A DNA stretch of 40,794 bases from Paenarthrobacter nitroguajacolicus JCM 14115. Its GTDB lineage: Bacteria > Actinomycetota > Actinomycetes > Actinomycetales > Micrococcaceae. Each line of letters starts with the position of its first letter. Position 1 is the first letter of the stretch. The notes beneath the pieces are model-generated. The model was not told where the DNA came from, ran no database searches, and saw only the letters and a list, made by a program, of their open reading frames with translations. This document shows, piece after piece, positions 1 to 9,295 of this stretch. The position numbers were made by a program, and so were the translations under genes. The stretch spans positions 1 through 40,794 of the forward strand of contig BBFS01000040.1 of NCBI GenBank assembly GCA_001313365.1, in the 5' to 3' direction.

Positions 1-983
1 GCCTCAACCCCCCCAGGCGCGCAAGCGGCGGCCTCCCGCGGTGCGGCGATCAGCGGAACCATCAGTGGCTTGGTCAACAAGGTCCTGGCAAAGCCTCCGG
101 TCCGCAAGTTTGCCCGGGACCTCGGCATCGATCTCGCTGACGTCGTAGCTACCGGTGAGCGCGGTGAAGTGACTCGCGAGGACCTGGTGAGCTACCAAGC
201 CCAGCGCGACGCCGAGCATGACCAAGCAGACAGTTTCTGGGGTGCCTCGAAGAAACCGCAGGATCAGCGCGTGGAACGGATGCCCGTCAAGGGCGTTCGC
301 AAGGCGACCGCCAAGGCCATGGTTGATTCAGCTTTCTCGGCTCCCCCCCACGTCAGCATTTTCGTGGACGTGGATGCCAGCCGCACCATGGAGTTCGTGA
401 AGCGGCTGAAGGTCTCCCGCGACTTTGAAGGCATCAAGGTATCGCCGCTGCTCATCCTTGCAAAGGCAGTGATCTGGCTGCTGCCCGGAACCCCAGCGTC
501 AACGCAACGTGGGTGGAGAACGCTGACGGTAAGGGCGGCGCTGAGATCCTGGTGAAGCACTACATGAACCTTGGCATCGCCGCCGCAACCCCGCGCGGAC
601 TCATGGTGCCCAACATCAAGGACGCCCAGGACCTTTCCCTCAAGGAACTGGCCCTTGCGCTTAATGAGTTGGCAACCAAAGCCCGGGCAGGGAAGACGCA
701 GCCGGCTGAGATGCAGGGTGGAAGCCTGACCATCACCAACATCGGCGCGCTTGGCATTGATACCGGAACCCCCCCTATTATCAACCCGGGTGAAGTAGCC
801 ATCATTGCCTTCGGAACCATCAAGCAGAAGCCGTGGGTGCTGGATGGCGAAGTCATCCCGCGCTGGATTACGACACTCGGTGGTTCTTTCGACCACCGCG
901 TGGTTGACGGGGGGGATTTGTCCGCACGCTTCATGGCGGACGTCGCATCAATTCTCGAAGAACCGGCGCTGCTGCTTGACTGA
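1..983 (+). CDS. 2-oxo acid dehydrogenase E2 component (dihydrolipoamide acyltransferase), 5'-partial, frame broken
   Basis: C-terminal part of an E2 acyltransferase, the cytosolic core enzyme that moves an acyl group from a lipoyl arm to CoA in a pyruvate- or branched-chain-type complex. The lipoyl domain lies before the window. An Ala-rich linker (1-70) leads to a peripheral-subunit-binding domain (about 76-195, [11 protein letters not shown] then GEVTREDL). The acyltransferase domain follows and ends with DHRVVDG at 891-911, whose His is catalytic in the family. The frame changes near 477: ATCTGGCTGCTG is read where ATC TGG GCT GCT is needed, so one G is missing. C7/G7 runs at 343, 769 and 909 each add a residue inside motifs normally APHV, GTPI and VDGD. 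The family is certain; the substrate class (pyruvate or branched-chain) cannot be told from this part. Confidence 0.9.
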
Positions 984-1044
984 CGAGCAAGCCGACCCAG
1001 GCGCTGGCCGTAACACGGAGACGATAACTGAGGAGCCGGGCCAT

Positions 1045-1664
1045 GTGCCCCCCCCTCAGTTGTTGACGGGGGGGCCATGGCGCACGGTTGCCCGGGTACT
1101 GACGGAAGTCTTCCAGCCACCGGTTGTTGTTCTTGTCCTCCTGCTGATCAGCCCTGCCATTGAACCCGGTTCCCGGGAACCATGTGGTTTGGGCTGCTCG
1201 CGGCGATGTTCGTCTGCGTCCTGCCGCTGGCCTACGTGCTGGTGATGGTGAAGCTGGGCAGGATCACGGATCACCATGTCAGCGATCGACGCCAGCGGCC
1301 CGTTTTGCTTCTGATGACGTTGGCGTCAGTGCTGGTTGGCCTGCTCGTCCTGCATCTGCTCAGTGGTCCGGTGAGTGTCACGGTGATGGTCATCGCGCTC
1401 ATCGGAGGAATTGGAGTTCTGGCCGTAGTCAGTGCCTTCTGGAAAATGAGCGGGCATGCATCGGCTCTTGCCGCGGCCGTCGTTATCTCCGTGATGATGT
1501 TCGGGCCGGAGTGGCTTCCCCCCCTGCTGCTCCTCGTGCCGGCGGTTGGCTGGTCACGATTGGTATTGCGCGCCCACACCCTTCCTCAGGTTATTGCAGG
1601 CTCATTATTTGGAGGCATTGTCATAGCCGGCCTGTGGTGGCTGCTGCGGGAGTGGATGCTCTAG
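1045..1664 (+). CDS. PAP2-superfamily membrane phosphatase-like protein, frame broken
   Basis: Predicted integral membrane protein of about 200 residues resembling type-2 phosphatidic acid phosphatases, which hydrolyse lipid phosphates at the membrane. Visible PAP2-like elements are a Lys followed downstream by RP (K at about 1252, RQRP near 1290), the SGH element in KMSGHAS (about 1444-1464), and SRLVLRAH (about 1554-1577) as the SR...H element. The acidic residue that usually follows that His is not seen, so catalysis is uncertain. Five to six hydrophobic helices are evident, the first being VVVLVLLLISPAI (about 1120-1160). The frame changes near 1175, between the first helix and MWFGLLAAMF. 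The start is placed at GTG 1045 (or ATG 1043, depending on the true C-run length), about 10 bases after an AGGAG. The gene ends 3 bases from the opposing gene. Confidence 0.65.
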
Positions 1665-1667
1665 CAG

Positions 1668-2008
1668 CTAGAACGCCGGGTAACTGACCAGCAGCGCCTG
1701 CAGTTCCGTCGTCGACATGTGGTTTGCCATCTCCACACTGATGCCCATCGCGACGGCGGCCACGGTGACCATGGCAACACATGCCACGGAAAGGAAGCGC
1801 CAATCCTTGCGGAAGACGCTGCCCAAAGTTTCGGGCATTTCCAGGCTGGGGGGCGATCATGTTGGGGGGCGCTGTCCCAGGAGCCGTCGTCGAGCATGGC
1901 GATGACGCGGTCGTTGGTTCGGTCGTAGCGCATGGTGCTGATGTGGTTGCCGTGGCGGGCAAGAAGAATGTCGTGTCCCACGCGCTGGCGCGGCTGCAAA
2001 GTAAGCAC
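1668..2008 (-). CDS. Small conserved-type membrane-anchored protein of unknown function, frame broken
   Basis: Not a family I recognise. GTG at 2008 follows a G-rich stretch and begins MLTLQPRQRVGHDILLARHG, a hydrophilic domain of about 60 residues. After a linker (DSAPNMIAPSLEMPETLGS) there is one hydrophobic segment (FLSVACVAMVTVAAVAMGI, about 1735-1790), and the tail ends in LLVSYPAF. Two G6 runs at 1848 and 1864 each need to be one base shorter for this reading, and together they break the frame. Repaired length is about 112 residues. One C-terminal-side membrane helix with the N-terminal domain inside the cell is the simplest topology. It lies tail-to-tail with the PAP2-like gene. Confidence 0.55.
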
Positions 2009-2114
2009 GTAAATGATCCCCCCCTGAAGTCAGTAAGTGGAGGTGGCGCGCGCCATTGCGGGCATCTCAATTTTATAACGATGACTTCAGGCAGCCGGCC
2101 CAAAAGACGCCAAA

Positions 2115-2143
2115 CGCCGGGTGAGGCTCCCCCCCACCCGGCG
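2115..2143 (-). terminator. Hairpin downstream of universal stress gene
   Basis: CGCCGGGTG (2115-2123) and CACCCGGCG (2135-2143) form a perfect 9-bp stem over an 11-base loop. It lies 18 bases beyond the usp stop codon on the minus strand. No clear U-tract follows, so this could be a U-independent terminator or an mRNA 3' stabiliser. Confidence 0.55.
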
Positions 2144-2160
2144 GCGTGATTCAGCTCGCG

Positions 2161-2589
2161 TTACGGCTGGTCGGTCTTGGCGATGTAGACGTCGCAGGGC
2201 GCGGTGTGCGCTACGGTGTTGGCCACGCTTCCAAGAACGCGACCCAAGCCCTGCATGCGACGGTTGCCCACCACGATCAAGCGGGCATCCTGCACCTCAG
2301 CCTCCTTGACCAAGGCTTCACCCGGTTTGCCGCGCGCAGCAGAGTAGGTAACCTCGAGCCGGTCATCCACCAGGCGCTCCGCCACGGCGCGAGCCACAGC
2401 TTCAGCTTCCGCGGCGTCGGAGACGATCCACTTGTCGGTGCCTATCTCAACCACCTCTGTCCGGTTGCTGTCGAAGGCACTGACCACGCGAAGGCTGGCT
2501 CCGAGGCCGATCGCCAACTGCTGGGCGGCCTGTGCTGCCCTCATTGCGGTCTCGCTGCCGTCTACTCCGACGATCACAACTCCGGTCAT
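2161..2589 (-). CDS. Universal stress protein (UspA family)
   Basis: Intact 142-residue cytosolic UspA-fold protein. It opens with the family beta-strand VVIVGVDGSETAMRAAQAA (Asp of VGVDGS contacts nucleotide in ATP-binding members). The C-terminal nucleotide motif appears as VVGNRRMQGLGRVLGSVANTV, close to the G-2x-G-9x-G(S/T) pattern of ATP-binding Usps, so it probably binds ATP. Its ATG overlaps the stop of the upstream aminotransferase gene in an ATGA arrangement, so translation is probably coupled. A hairpin follows its stop. It is one of very few genes here without a frame break. The role in stress is inferred from family only. Confidence 0.92.
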   Translation of the reverse strand: MTGVVIVGVDGSETAMRAAQAAQQLAIGLGASLRVVSAFDSNRTEVVEIGTDKWIVSDAAEAEAVARAVAERLVDDRLEVTYSAARGKPGEALVKEAEVQDARLIVVGNRRMQGLGRVLGSVANTVAHTAPCDVYIAKTDQP

Positions 2590-3908
2590 TGTGGTGCTCC
2601 TTCATTGGTAGCTTCAATGGCATCCGCCAGGACAGGGGGGGCCAGGCGGCGGACACCTTCAGCTATCGTATCCGGCGGTACGGCGCTGAAAGCGAGACGG
2701 AGCTTGTTGGAAGGTCCGTCAGCCGGGGGGGAGAAGGCGGCACCCGGGATGAAGACGACCCCCGCGTCTATCGCCTTTCCGAGCAGGGGGATAGGTATCC
2801 ACGCCTTCGGGCAGCGTGACCCACACGAAGAAGCCGCCGTCCGGGCGTGTCCAGGTGAGGCCTGCCGGCATGTACTCGTCGAGTGCGGACAACAGGGCCC
2901 GGCAGCGTTCCGCGTAGAGCGCCCGGTAGGTTTCGATCTGCCTTCCCAGTCGTACTCACGGAGGTATGCCGAGACGAGCATTTGATTCAGGGGAGGCGGG
3001 CAGAGTGTCACTGCCTCGGAGGCGAGGTAGAAACGACGCTGCAAGTGCGTGGGAACCAGGGCCAGCCGATGCGCAGGCCGGGGGGCAAAGATTTTCGAGA
3101 ACGAGCCAGATAGATGACGTCATCCGGGTTGGCGGCTCGCATCGGGCGATCGGGTGGCCATCGAACCGCAGGAGTCCGTAGGGATTGTCCTCGAGGACAA
3201 TAATATTCGCACTACGGCATATATCGACGATTTGCTGCCTGCGTTCCGCGGCCAGCGTGATGCCTGAGGGGTTGTTGAAGTTGGGGGGGATCGTGTAGAG
3301 GAACTTGATGTTCTTGCCCTCTGCCTGAAGTGCCGCGATCCTGGCCTCAAGAAGCTCGGGTACCAACCCGTCGTCGTCCATTTCGATGGGTTCCACCTGG
3401 ACTTGGTACGCCTCAAATGTGTTCAGGGCGCCCACGTAGGTGGGGGGGTTCTCCACCAGGACAACGTCGCCCGGGTTGCAGAAGACCTTGGTGGCAACAT
3501 CCTGCGCGGACTGCGATCCCGCAGTGATCACGATGTTCTCCGGGGGGGCGGCGTCCGCGATTCCCTCGGCGGCCATGATGGTGCAGATCTGCGCGCGGAG
3601 TTCTTCCGTGCCTTGGCCGCGCCGTACTGCAGGGCGGTCATACCCTCTTCGGCGATGATGCGGGCCGCGGTTTGGCCCAGCTTCTCCAGGGGGGGTAGCG
3701 ACTGCAGGTACGGGTTGCCGCCGGCAAGGGAGACAAGGCCTGGCTGCATCGAGATGTCGAAGACGTCCCGGACGGCGGACTGTTTGATATTGGCGGCCCG
3801 CGCGGAGAACAATTCCTCGTGCGGGTGAGCGGCCGTGGCGGCCCGCTCAATGGCGTCGATGGCTTCAGCGGGCAACGTTGCGCCGGCATCCAATGTTTCG
3901 TGGGTCAC
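2586..3908 (-). CDS. PLP-dependent aminotransferase, class I/II (2-aminoadipate/MocR-catalytic-like), frame broken
   Basis: Fold-type I aminotransferase of about 430 residues without an N-terminal DNA-binding domain. The N-terminus (from ATG 3908) has ISMQPGLVSLAGGNPYLQSL, the substrate-side entry segment of this family. The middle has NIVITAGSQSAQD, the NNPSGIT loop with the cofactor-binding Asn, and IIVLEDNPYGLLRF with the Asp and Tyr that contact PLP. The Schiff-base Lys lies in SFSKIFAPG (about 3085-3105, read through a break). The C-terminal part runs DGGFFVWVTLPEG to GVRRLAPVLADAIEA. Breaks lie near 2785, 2945, 3071 and 3545-3600. Typical substrates of relatives are aminoadipate, kynurenine or branched-chain amino acids; the sequence does not decide. 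The stop overlaps the usp start. Confidence 0.85.
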
Positions 3909-4039
3909 AGTGACAGGATACTCCTCGATGTTGCTAAAGAGGCAACAGTTGTTTTCGAATCACTTCATTTTCGCAGCCTATCCTTTACGCCGCGATCGTG
4001 AAGGGCTGGAATGTAGCTATGACAGCGCACAGGGGATCC

Positions 4040-4877
4040 GTGACCAAAGCAGAACACTTCCATAAACTTCACGACGCCGGGCCAACGCCGCTTGTGCTCG
4101 TGAACGTGTGGGACGCAGCTTCCGCCCGCGTTGTGGAGGAGGCGGGTGCGACGGCGATTGCCACCTCAAGCTCGGCTGTCTCCTGGAGCCTGGGGGGGTT
4201 CCGGGATGGCGACCACGTGCCGTGGGGGGGCCTGGCAATGGCTGCACTGGGCCGGGTTGCCGGGGGGGCAACCCGGTTGCCGGTTTCGGCAGACATCGAG
4301 ACGGGCTACGGGCGCACCGACGACGAACTTCGTGCCACTGTCCACGCCGTCCTGGACGAGGGAGCCGTGGGCATCAACATTGAGGATTCCGCCACTGAGC
4401 CGCTCACGGACATCAACGAACAGTCGCGCCGGATTGCCTTGATCCGCGCAGTTGCTGACGATCGTGGAATACCCCCTGTTCATCAATGCCCGCACCGACA
4501 CCTACCTGTCGGGCCAGTTCGCGGACACTGCCTATGACGAAACCCTGCGCCGTGCCGAGGCCTACCTCACTGCGGGTGCGGACGGAATCTTCGTGCCCGG
4601 CGTCGTGGATCTACATGTCCTCCATGAGCTGTCCAGCAGGATTCCTGCACCGCTCAACGCGTTGGCGGGCGTCGGGGCGCCGTCGCCCCTTGAGCTCCAC
4701 GATGCAGGGGTCCGTCGCGTCAGCATAGGCGGCAATACGGCCAAAGCAGCGTATGCCAAGGTGGCGCGGGTGGCGAAGGAAATCCTTGGTGACGGCAATT
4801 GGGCGGGGCTGGCTGGCACGCGCAGCCACGACGAAATGGACTCCCTGTTCGCGCCAGGGCCCAAATACAGCCTTTGA
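4040..4877 (+). CDS. Isocitrate lyase/PEP mutase-superfamily protein, frame broken
   Basis: TIM-barrel enzyme of about 270 residues in the ICL/PEPM superfamily, which makes or breaks C-C or P-C bonds next to a carboxylate. Visible family features are LVLVNVWDAASARVVEEAG near the N-terminus, VSADIETGYG (about 4285-4314, metal-binding acidic residues), GINIEDS (about 4372-4392) and INARTDTYL (about 4482-4508). The Cys-containing loop of true isocitrate lyases is not seen, so a 2-methylisocitrate-lyase-like or phosphonopyruvate-hydrolase-like role is more likely. GTG 4040 (MTKAEHFHKLHDAG) is the preferred start, with AGGGG just upstream; ATG 4019 and GTG 3998 are in-frame alternatives. One +1 break lies at the C5 near 4470. 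G7 runs at 4192, 4224 and 4262 each add a Gly. It is divergent from the aminotransferase across about 130 bases. Confidence 0.8.
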
Positions 4878-4976
4878 ACCGGTCCTTGCCAGCGGGCTGA
4901 AGGCACGACGCCGGCACCCGGCTTTAATGTCAGACCTCGCCGTTAGCGTGGGTCATGGAAAACGAGGGGAGGATCC

Positions 4977-6041
4977 ATGGCACGGCGCAGTGTACAGTTC
5001 TGGCGGATCGAGCAGCTGAACGGGGACGAGCTCAGCCGGCCATTTCCAGCGCGCCGTCTGGCCGAGGTGCTGAAGAAGGCCCAGGACTCAGGGGTGAACC
5101 GGCACTTCACAAGTGCGGACGGGACTGTGCTGCTCGCCCAGGCTGTGGCATCGTCGCCCCTTCCCGTGCTGCTTTTGGACCGGGTGCGGGACACTAATCT
5201 TCCCAGCGTCGGCGATGCCCTCGGGCGGCGCAAGCCCCCCCTGCCGTTGGCTCCGGGTGACCATTTGCTGGAGACCACCTACTTCGCCTTCCTGAAGAGG
5301 AATGTCATAGCGGTGCTGACCAGTGGCAATGGACCCCCCCGGGCATCCAGGATGGGCGAGTACCTCGAAGGAATGCTGGGGGGGCTTGAGCCAAGCCTGG
5401 TGCCGGTTGTGCGCGAGGACATCGAAGAAGTCCTTACCCGGCTGGAGGTGAGCCGTTTCGAGTTCGCGCTTCCTGCCGAACGTCTGTCCGGGAAGCTTAT
5501 GGAGGGGGGGAGTGGGCTGACGTTCTGGACAGCGCCTCGCGGCTCATGAATGAGGGTACGTTCAGGATTTCCCTGAGCGTTGGCAGATCGGGCAAGGCCG
5601 AGGATAAACAGCGGATTCGGGACCGGATCCAGCAACTGATCGATCTCTTCCGCAGGGCCGGGTCCGTGGAGCATTTCGATTATGTGGTGGCTGAGGGCAA
5701 GGACTCCCTGACGGGCGACCGTGAGGTGGTGGACCTGCTGAAGGAGCGGTTCATCTCGCATATCGAGGTGGATCCGGATGTCTTCAACGACCCCCCAAAA
5801 GTCCACCATCGAGGCGATCGTCATCCTCAATAGACAGGCCAGGGACAACGAGGCATTTTTTGCCAAGACCCTGCCGGACATCAAGGGTTCGGCTGATTCC
5901 GCGTTGGTTCCGGACATCGTTGCGGGCGGAATGGCCACTGTTCGGGCAGCCATGGCCGCGGCCGTGGAGAGCGCTGACAAGGCCGGTCAAGCATCCGAGG
6001 AGAACCAAGGCGGTGCAGATCATGAGCTTGTACGGGGTTGA
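4977..6041 (+). CDS. Uncharacterised soluble protein, about 340 residues, first gene of a two-gene unit, frame broken
   Basis: I cannot assign a function. ATG 4977 follows a strong AGGGGAGG. The reading begins MARRSVQFWRIEQLNGDEL and continues through HLLETTYFAFLKRNVIAVLT and a conserved-looking GPRASRMGEYL (GPPRAS in the text) to SLSVGRSGKAEDKQRIRDR and a long Ala/Glu-rich tail (AAMAAAVESADKAGQASEEN). The N-terminal layout recalls the DUF6731 group of bacterial and phage proteins of unknown function, but this is from memory and uncertain. There is no signal peptide or membrane helix. Breaks lie near 5515 (one base lost after a G7) and 5791 (C6 plus A4). Its last 20 bases overlap the next gene, which points to co-translation with the membrane partner. 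Confidence 0.6.
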
Positions 6042-6562
6042 CGTTGAGCGAACCGGGCGCCGCAGGACTCTGTGGCGTTGGTTTCTGTTGCATCCCAGCG
6101 CAGACTTCGGATGGGCTGCGCTTGTCGTCCTGATCTGGCTGGGAATCGGGCTGCTTTCGCATCAACCGCTGATGCTGGAAAGCGTGGACCCCGGTGCGCG
6201 GCGAACCCTGTTCCAGACTCTCGCCACGCTGGCCGGCGCCACGGCTGGCCTGACGCTGACCAGTGTGTCCATGCTGATCAACGTGCTGGGAAAGAAGGCT
6301 GCCCCCGGGTCAACGGGAACTTCCCTTGGAGAAACTCTCAGCCACTCATCGGCGCCAAATCGGCGAAGTCTTCCTTTTTGCCATCCCTGGGCTCGGCCTT
6401 TTGGTGGTTGCCGCCTTGGCCACGGTGGTCCTGGAAGGAGATGCCGTCACGGGCCTGTGGATCCCTGAAGCACTGGCCTTCGTGCTGACCTTCGCCTCAG
6501 TCCTTGCCCTGTTGCGTGTGGCTTGGGCACTCCGGAGGGTGCTGGCGATCGCAACGGCATGA
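6022..6562 (+). CDS. Four-helix membrane protein, partner of the preceding unknown gene, frame broken
   Basis: About 180 residues with four clear hydrophobic helices in two hairpins: WAALVVLIWLGIGLLS (about 6110-6160), LATLAGATAGLTLTSVSMLI (about 6222-6280), VFLFAIPGLGLLVVAALATV (about 6370-6430) and ALAFVLTFASVLALLRVAW (about 6470-6525). The short cytosolic link between the hairpins is basic and charged (QRELPLEKLSATHRRQIGE). ATG 6022 lies inside the end of the upstream gene. One +1 break lies at the C5 near 6312. No family is recognised. The arrangement of a soluble protein followed by an overlapping small multi-helix membrane protein suggests the two act together, for example as sensor and membrane effector, but this is inference. 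Confidence 0.65.
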
Positions 6563-6618
6563 ACAGGCAAAGCCGCTACCCCCGTGCCTGGTAACACGCG
6601 CAGCAGGCCCCCCCGCAA

Positions 6619-7450
6619 TCACCGTACGCTCAGGGCCTCCGTAAGTGTCCGGCCGTTCACATAGATTTCGGCTCTCGATGCACCACTGGCGGACACGATT
6701 GTCTGCGTCAGTTGCGCCTGGATCCGTGGGATGTCGCACACGCCCCCGGGCCGCAGGGAGCCACTGAGGTTAACCACCACCGTCGCACCGCTCATGTAGC
6801 CAGAGAGGTAGCGCAGCGACGAATCAGCCAGGGAGTCGTAGAGGGCCGCATCACTGTCCACTGGCATTCCGGCCTCCAGCAGGCGGCCGAGTGCCACGGA
6901 CAGCGGGTCGCCGGGCGCGGCAACGCCCCCCCTGATGGGTACCAGCTGTCGTTGCAGCCGAACCGCACGCCGCGGGCGCCGCCGTCGTCGATTGCCACGT
7001 AGTAGACCGCCGGTCCGGAGTTTTCCGAATCCACGGGAATGACTGTTGCGGTGGCTGTTGGTTCCGGCGCGCTGGTGCCCGGTTGGGGGGGTGAAGGCTC
7101 GACGACGGCAGCCGGTGGGGGGGTGGGCGAGGCCAAGGAGGAAGCGGGAGTGCTCTCGGACGGTGCTGGAGCTGGTGTTGCTGCCGGGGGGGCGACGCGG
7201 CGGGGGGGACGGCAACGGACGCAGTACCCGGGCTCGAAGGCGCAGGAGCCGAGGCGGCTGGCGCGGGAGCAATGGGCGAAGCTGTAGGGGGGGCAGGCGA
7301 AGTCATGGAAACTATGGGCAAGGGGGGGCCTGCGGCCCCTGATTCGGAGGGTTCGGCCGGGACAGTAGTGCAGCCAGCCATCCACAGGCCGAAGATGAGG
7401 CAGGCAGCCGGGATCGCCGTCGTACTTTTTGGTCCCCGTCCGGCATGCAT
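6619..7450 (-). CDS. Lipoprotein with Pro/Ala-rich linker and GerMN domain, frame broken
   Basis: Predicted exported lipoprotein. From ATG 7450 it reads MHAGRGPKSTTAIPAACLIF and then GLWMAGC, a lipobox with Cys at about residue 27. A Pro/Ala/Ser-rich spacer follows (about 6980-7360). The C-terminal 100 residues (LGRLLEAGMPVDSDAALYDS, then YMSGATVVVNLSG, then IVSASGASRAEIYVNGRTL) match the GerMN domain (sporulation and spore germination), which in non-sporulating actinobacteria occurs in surface lipoproteins such as those near two-component systems. Seven G7/C7 runs (6611 just outside; 6936, 7085, 7117, 7186, 7202, 7287 and 7322) scramble the linker frame. The ligand is unknown. It ends tail-to-tail with the four-helix membrane gene. 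Confidence 0.75.
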
Positions 7451-7584
7451 GACAGCCCAGCGCTCCTGTCCGTCCACCTGTATCTCCAACGTTAGGACGG
7501 GACGGCGGAACACAACATGCCGTTACGGTGACGGTTCGGACAAGAGTTGGTCACGCCCCCCCGTCCGCAGCGGCAGGAATGCGA

Positions 7585-7623
7585 ATGCCCCCGCCCCCCC
7601 GCGGAATGCGGAACGGGGGGCAT
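7585..7623 (-). terminator. G/C-rich hairpin after the FMN reductase
   Basis: ATGCCCCC (7585-7592) pairs with GGGGGCAT (7616-7623), with a second short CCGC/GCGG stem inside. It lies 17 bases past the reductase stop on the minus strand. No U-tract follows on that strand. The C and G run lengths are unreliable here. Confidence 0.4.
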
Positions 7624-7639
7624 CGAAAAAGCGAGGAGG

Positions 7640-8205
7640 CTAGGCTGCTGCTTCTTCGTCCTGAACGGCGGTCAGGGGCTCGAAGATGCCCTTGATCTGC
7701 TCAACAACTTCGGCGTCGTCCTTCGGGTGCAGTTCAGCGAAACGGATCATGGAACCCGGGACGGCCAGCTTTACGTCTTCAAGTACCTTGCGCCGGCGAT
7801 GCCGGCAGCCTTGCGGGCTTCGTCCTGGGCCCATACTCCACCGAACTGGCCAAAAGCGGTTCCGACGACGGCGGTCGGCTTGCCGGAGAGGGCGCCGGCG
7901 CCGAACGGGCGGGACAGCCAGTCGATGGCGTTCTTCAGGGAGGCGGGCATGGTGCCGTTGTGCTCGGGCGTGACGAGCAGGATGGTGTCGGCGTCGGCTG
8001 CTGCAGCGCGGAGGGCGGCGGCTTCGGCGGGAACCTGGCCTTCGACGTCGATGTCTTCGTTGTAGAAGGGAATGCTGCCCAGGGAGCCGTGGATCTGCAC
8101 ATCAACATTCTCGGGTGCGTTCAGCTGGATGGCTTCGGCGAGCTTCTTGTTGTGGGAATCGGCGCGCAGGCTGCCGACGAGGGTAAGAACGGTGCTCTTG
8201 GACAT
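7640..8205 (-). CDS. NAD(P)H-dependent FMN reductase (flavodoxin-like fold), frame broken
   Basis: About 187-residue cytosolic flavoprotein of the NADPH-dependent FMN reductase/azoreductase family. VLTLVGSLRADSHNKKLAEA at the N-terminus is the FMN-phosphate loop. ILLVTPEHNGTMPASLKNAI with DWLSRP corresponds to the PEYNGS...KNAIDWLSRP flavin-contact motif, and AVVGTAFGQFGGVWAQDEAR is the third strand-loop. One break near 7790: the A of GCAAAGG is lost, so the frame ends prematurely at GARYLKT. The repaired tail continues KVLEDVKLAVPGS to DEEAAA. It is transcribed divergently from a TetR regulator with an inverted repeat between the two. Quinone or flavin reduction in a stress response is the usual role of relatives. 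Confidence 0.88.
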
Positions 8206-8279
8206 GGTGTCTCCTTTTGTCTGGCCGGGTGAGGTGCCGGCCGTTCGATGTCTGGGCTTGGAGCTTCATCGATACTAAA

Positions 8280-8293
8280 CGGACTATGGTCCG
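8280..8293. promoter_or_regulatory. Candidate TetR operator
   Basis: CGGAC-TATG-GTCCG is a perfect 5-bp-arm inverted repeat with AT-rich flanks (AAA before, CTTT after). It sits between the divergent FMN reductase (start 8205) and TetR gene (start 8327). Similar CGGAC/GTCCG palindromes serve autoregulating TetR proteins in actinobacteria. The regulator encoded next door is the likely binder. Confidence 0.65.
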
Positions 8294-8326
8294 CTTTCTA
8301 TTCCCGGGGGGGTCTAGAATATTTCT

Positions 8327-8939
8327 GTGAGCTCGATCCCCATTCGGCCGGACGTGCCCCTAGGCGCGCCCCCACGAGCGCAGTGACGCAGCGAGGAATC
8401 GCGAGCGATTGCTCAACGCTGCCCGGGATCTGGTGGCCGAGTTCGGCGCCGAAGCGCTGACCATGGACGCGCTCGCCTGCAAGGCCAAGGTTGGCAAGGG
8501 GACAGTCTTCCGCCGCTTCGGTAGCCGCGCAGGCTCATGATGACCCTGTTGAGCGACTCCGAATCCGAATTCCAGCACGGTTTCATGTTCGGGCCGCCGC
8601 CACTCGGTCCCGGGGGGGCCACGGCAAAAGATCGATTGGTGGCCTTCGGCGAGGGGGCGCATTTACTTCGTCCTGGAAAACGGCGAACTTTTGAAAGCGG
8701 CGGGCGCCGCTACCCGCAACCGGTTTGATGTTCCGGCAACCAAGCTTTCGCATCGACATATGGAAGTCCTGCTGAGGGAGGCGGGAATCGCTGATCCGTG
8801 GGTGATGGCGATGTCACTGACCTACGCCCTGGACCCCCCCGAGCGAATAGTGGACGATGTTCGCGTTCGCGGCATTTCACCCACGCGGCTCGTGGACTCA
8901 TGGAGCGAGCTGGTCACCCGTCTCCTGGGCGCCGACTAA
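8327..8939 (+). CDS. TetR/AcrR-family transcriptional regulator, frame broken
   Basis: About 200-residue repressor. Recognisable helix-turn-helix region: RERLLNAARDLVAEFGAEAL, then TMDALACKAKVGKGTVFRRF (about 8400-8530), the classic TetR N-terminal domain. The C-terminal ligand and dimer domain runs from LLSDSESEFQHGFMFG to LVDSWSELVTRLLGAD. GTG 8327 is the proposed start, giving MSSIPIRPDVPLGAP before a frame break near 8375; further breaks lie near 8535 and 8655. It probably represses itself and the divergent FMN reductase through the palindrome at 8280. The inducer is unknown, but a quinone- or electrophile-type signal would fit the target. Confidence 0.85.
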
Positions 8940-9295
8940 GTCGCGCCGCTACATCAGCCGCAACCGGCGCAGCCAGTACCGGAGTCCCTGTTAGCGCCCT
9001 CAATCCCGGCGCAGTAAGCGCGACAGGCTGCCGACGTCGTAAACATGACGCAACCTGCACATAACAATCTGGCTGCAGGCGCGAAACCGGACGCCTCGAA
9101 GCAAAACGTGAAGCAGTTATTGTGGTAGTTTCCTCTTGAATGTGACGCATGCCATACAGCTGGTGATCACTGAAGGGGTGCGGGGGGGGCCCAAGAACCC
9201 GCTGCGCCAATTCGTAGCTGACGCCGGCCACAGCCGGGAACCGCGGAAGGACGAGCATTGAGTTTTGCCACGATTCGGGGGGGCAGCCGCCCGAC
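8940..9295. other. Noncoding region with presumed promoter of the ABC importer operon
   Basis: No convincing gene in these 356 bases. Local base composition is lower in GC around 9055-9150, as expected of a promoter zone. CCTGCA (9054-9059) and TGCAGG (9074-9079) form an inverted repeat with 14 bases between, a possible regulator site. G8 at 9182 and G7 at 9277 lie just before the first permease. I cannot identify -35/-10 boxes with confidence. Confidence 0.4.

Noticed and set aside
1043..1074. CCATG-type hairpin between C8 and G7 as a terminator of the E2 gene
   Set aside because: The stem depends mostly on two runs whose lengths are unreliable, has a mismatch, and overlaps the likely start of the next gene.
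4040..4877. ICL-superfamily gene as the 2-methylcitrate-cycle enzyme PrpB
   Set aside because: No prpC/prpD neighbours, and the Cys loop typical of isocitrate and methylisocitrate lyases was not found, so only the superfamily is claimed.
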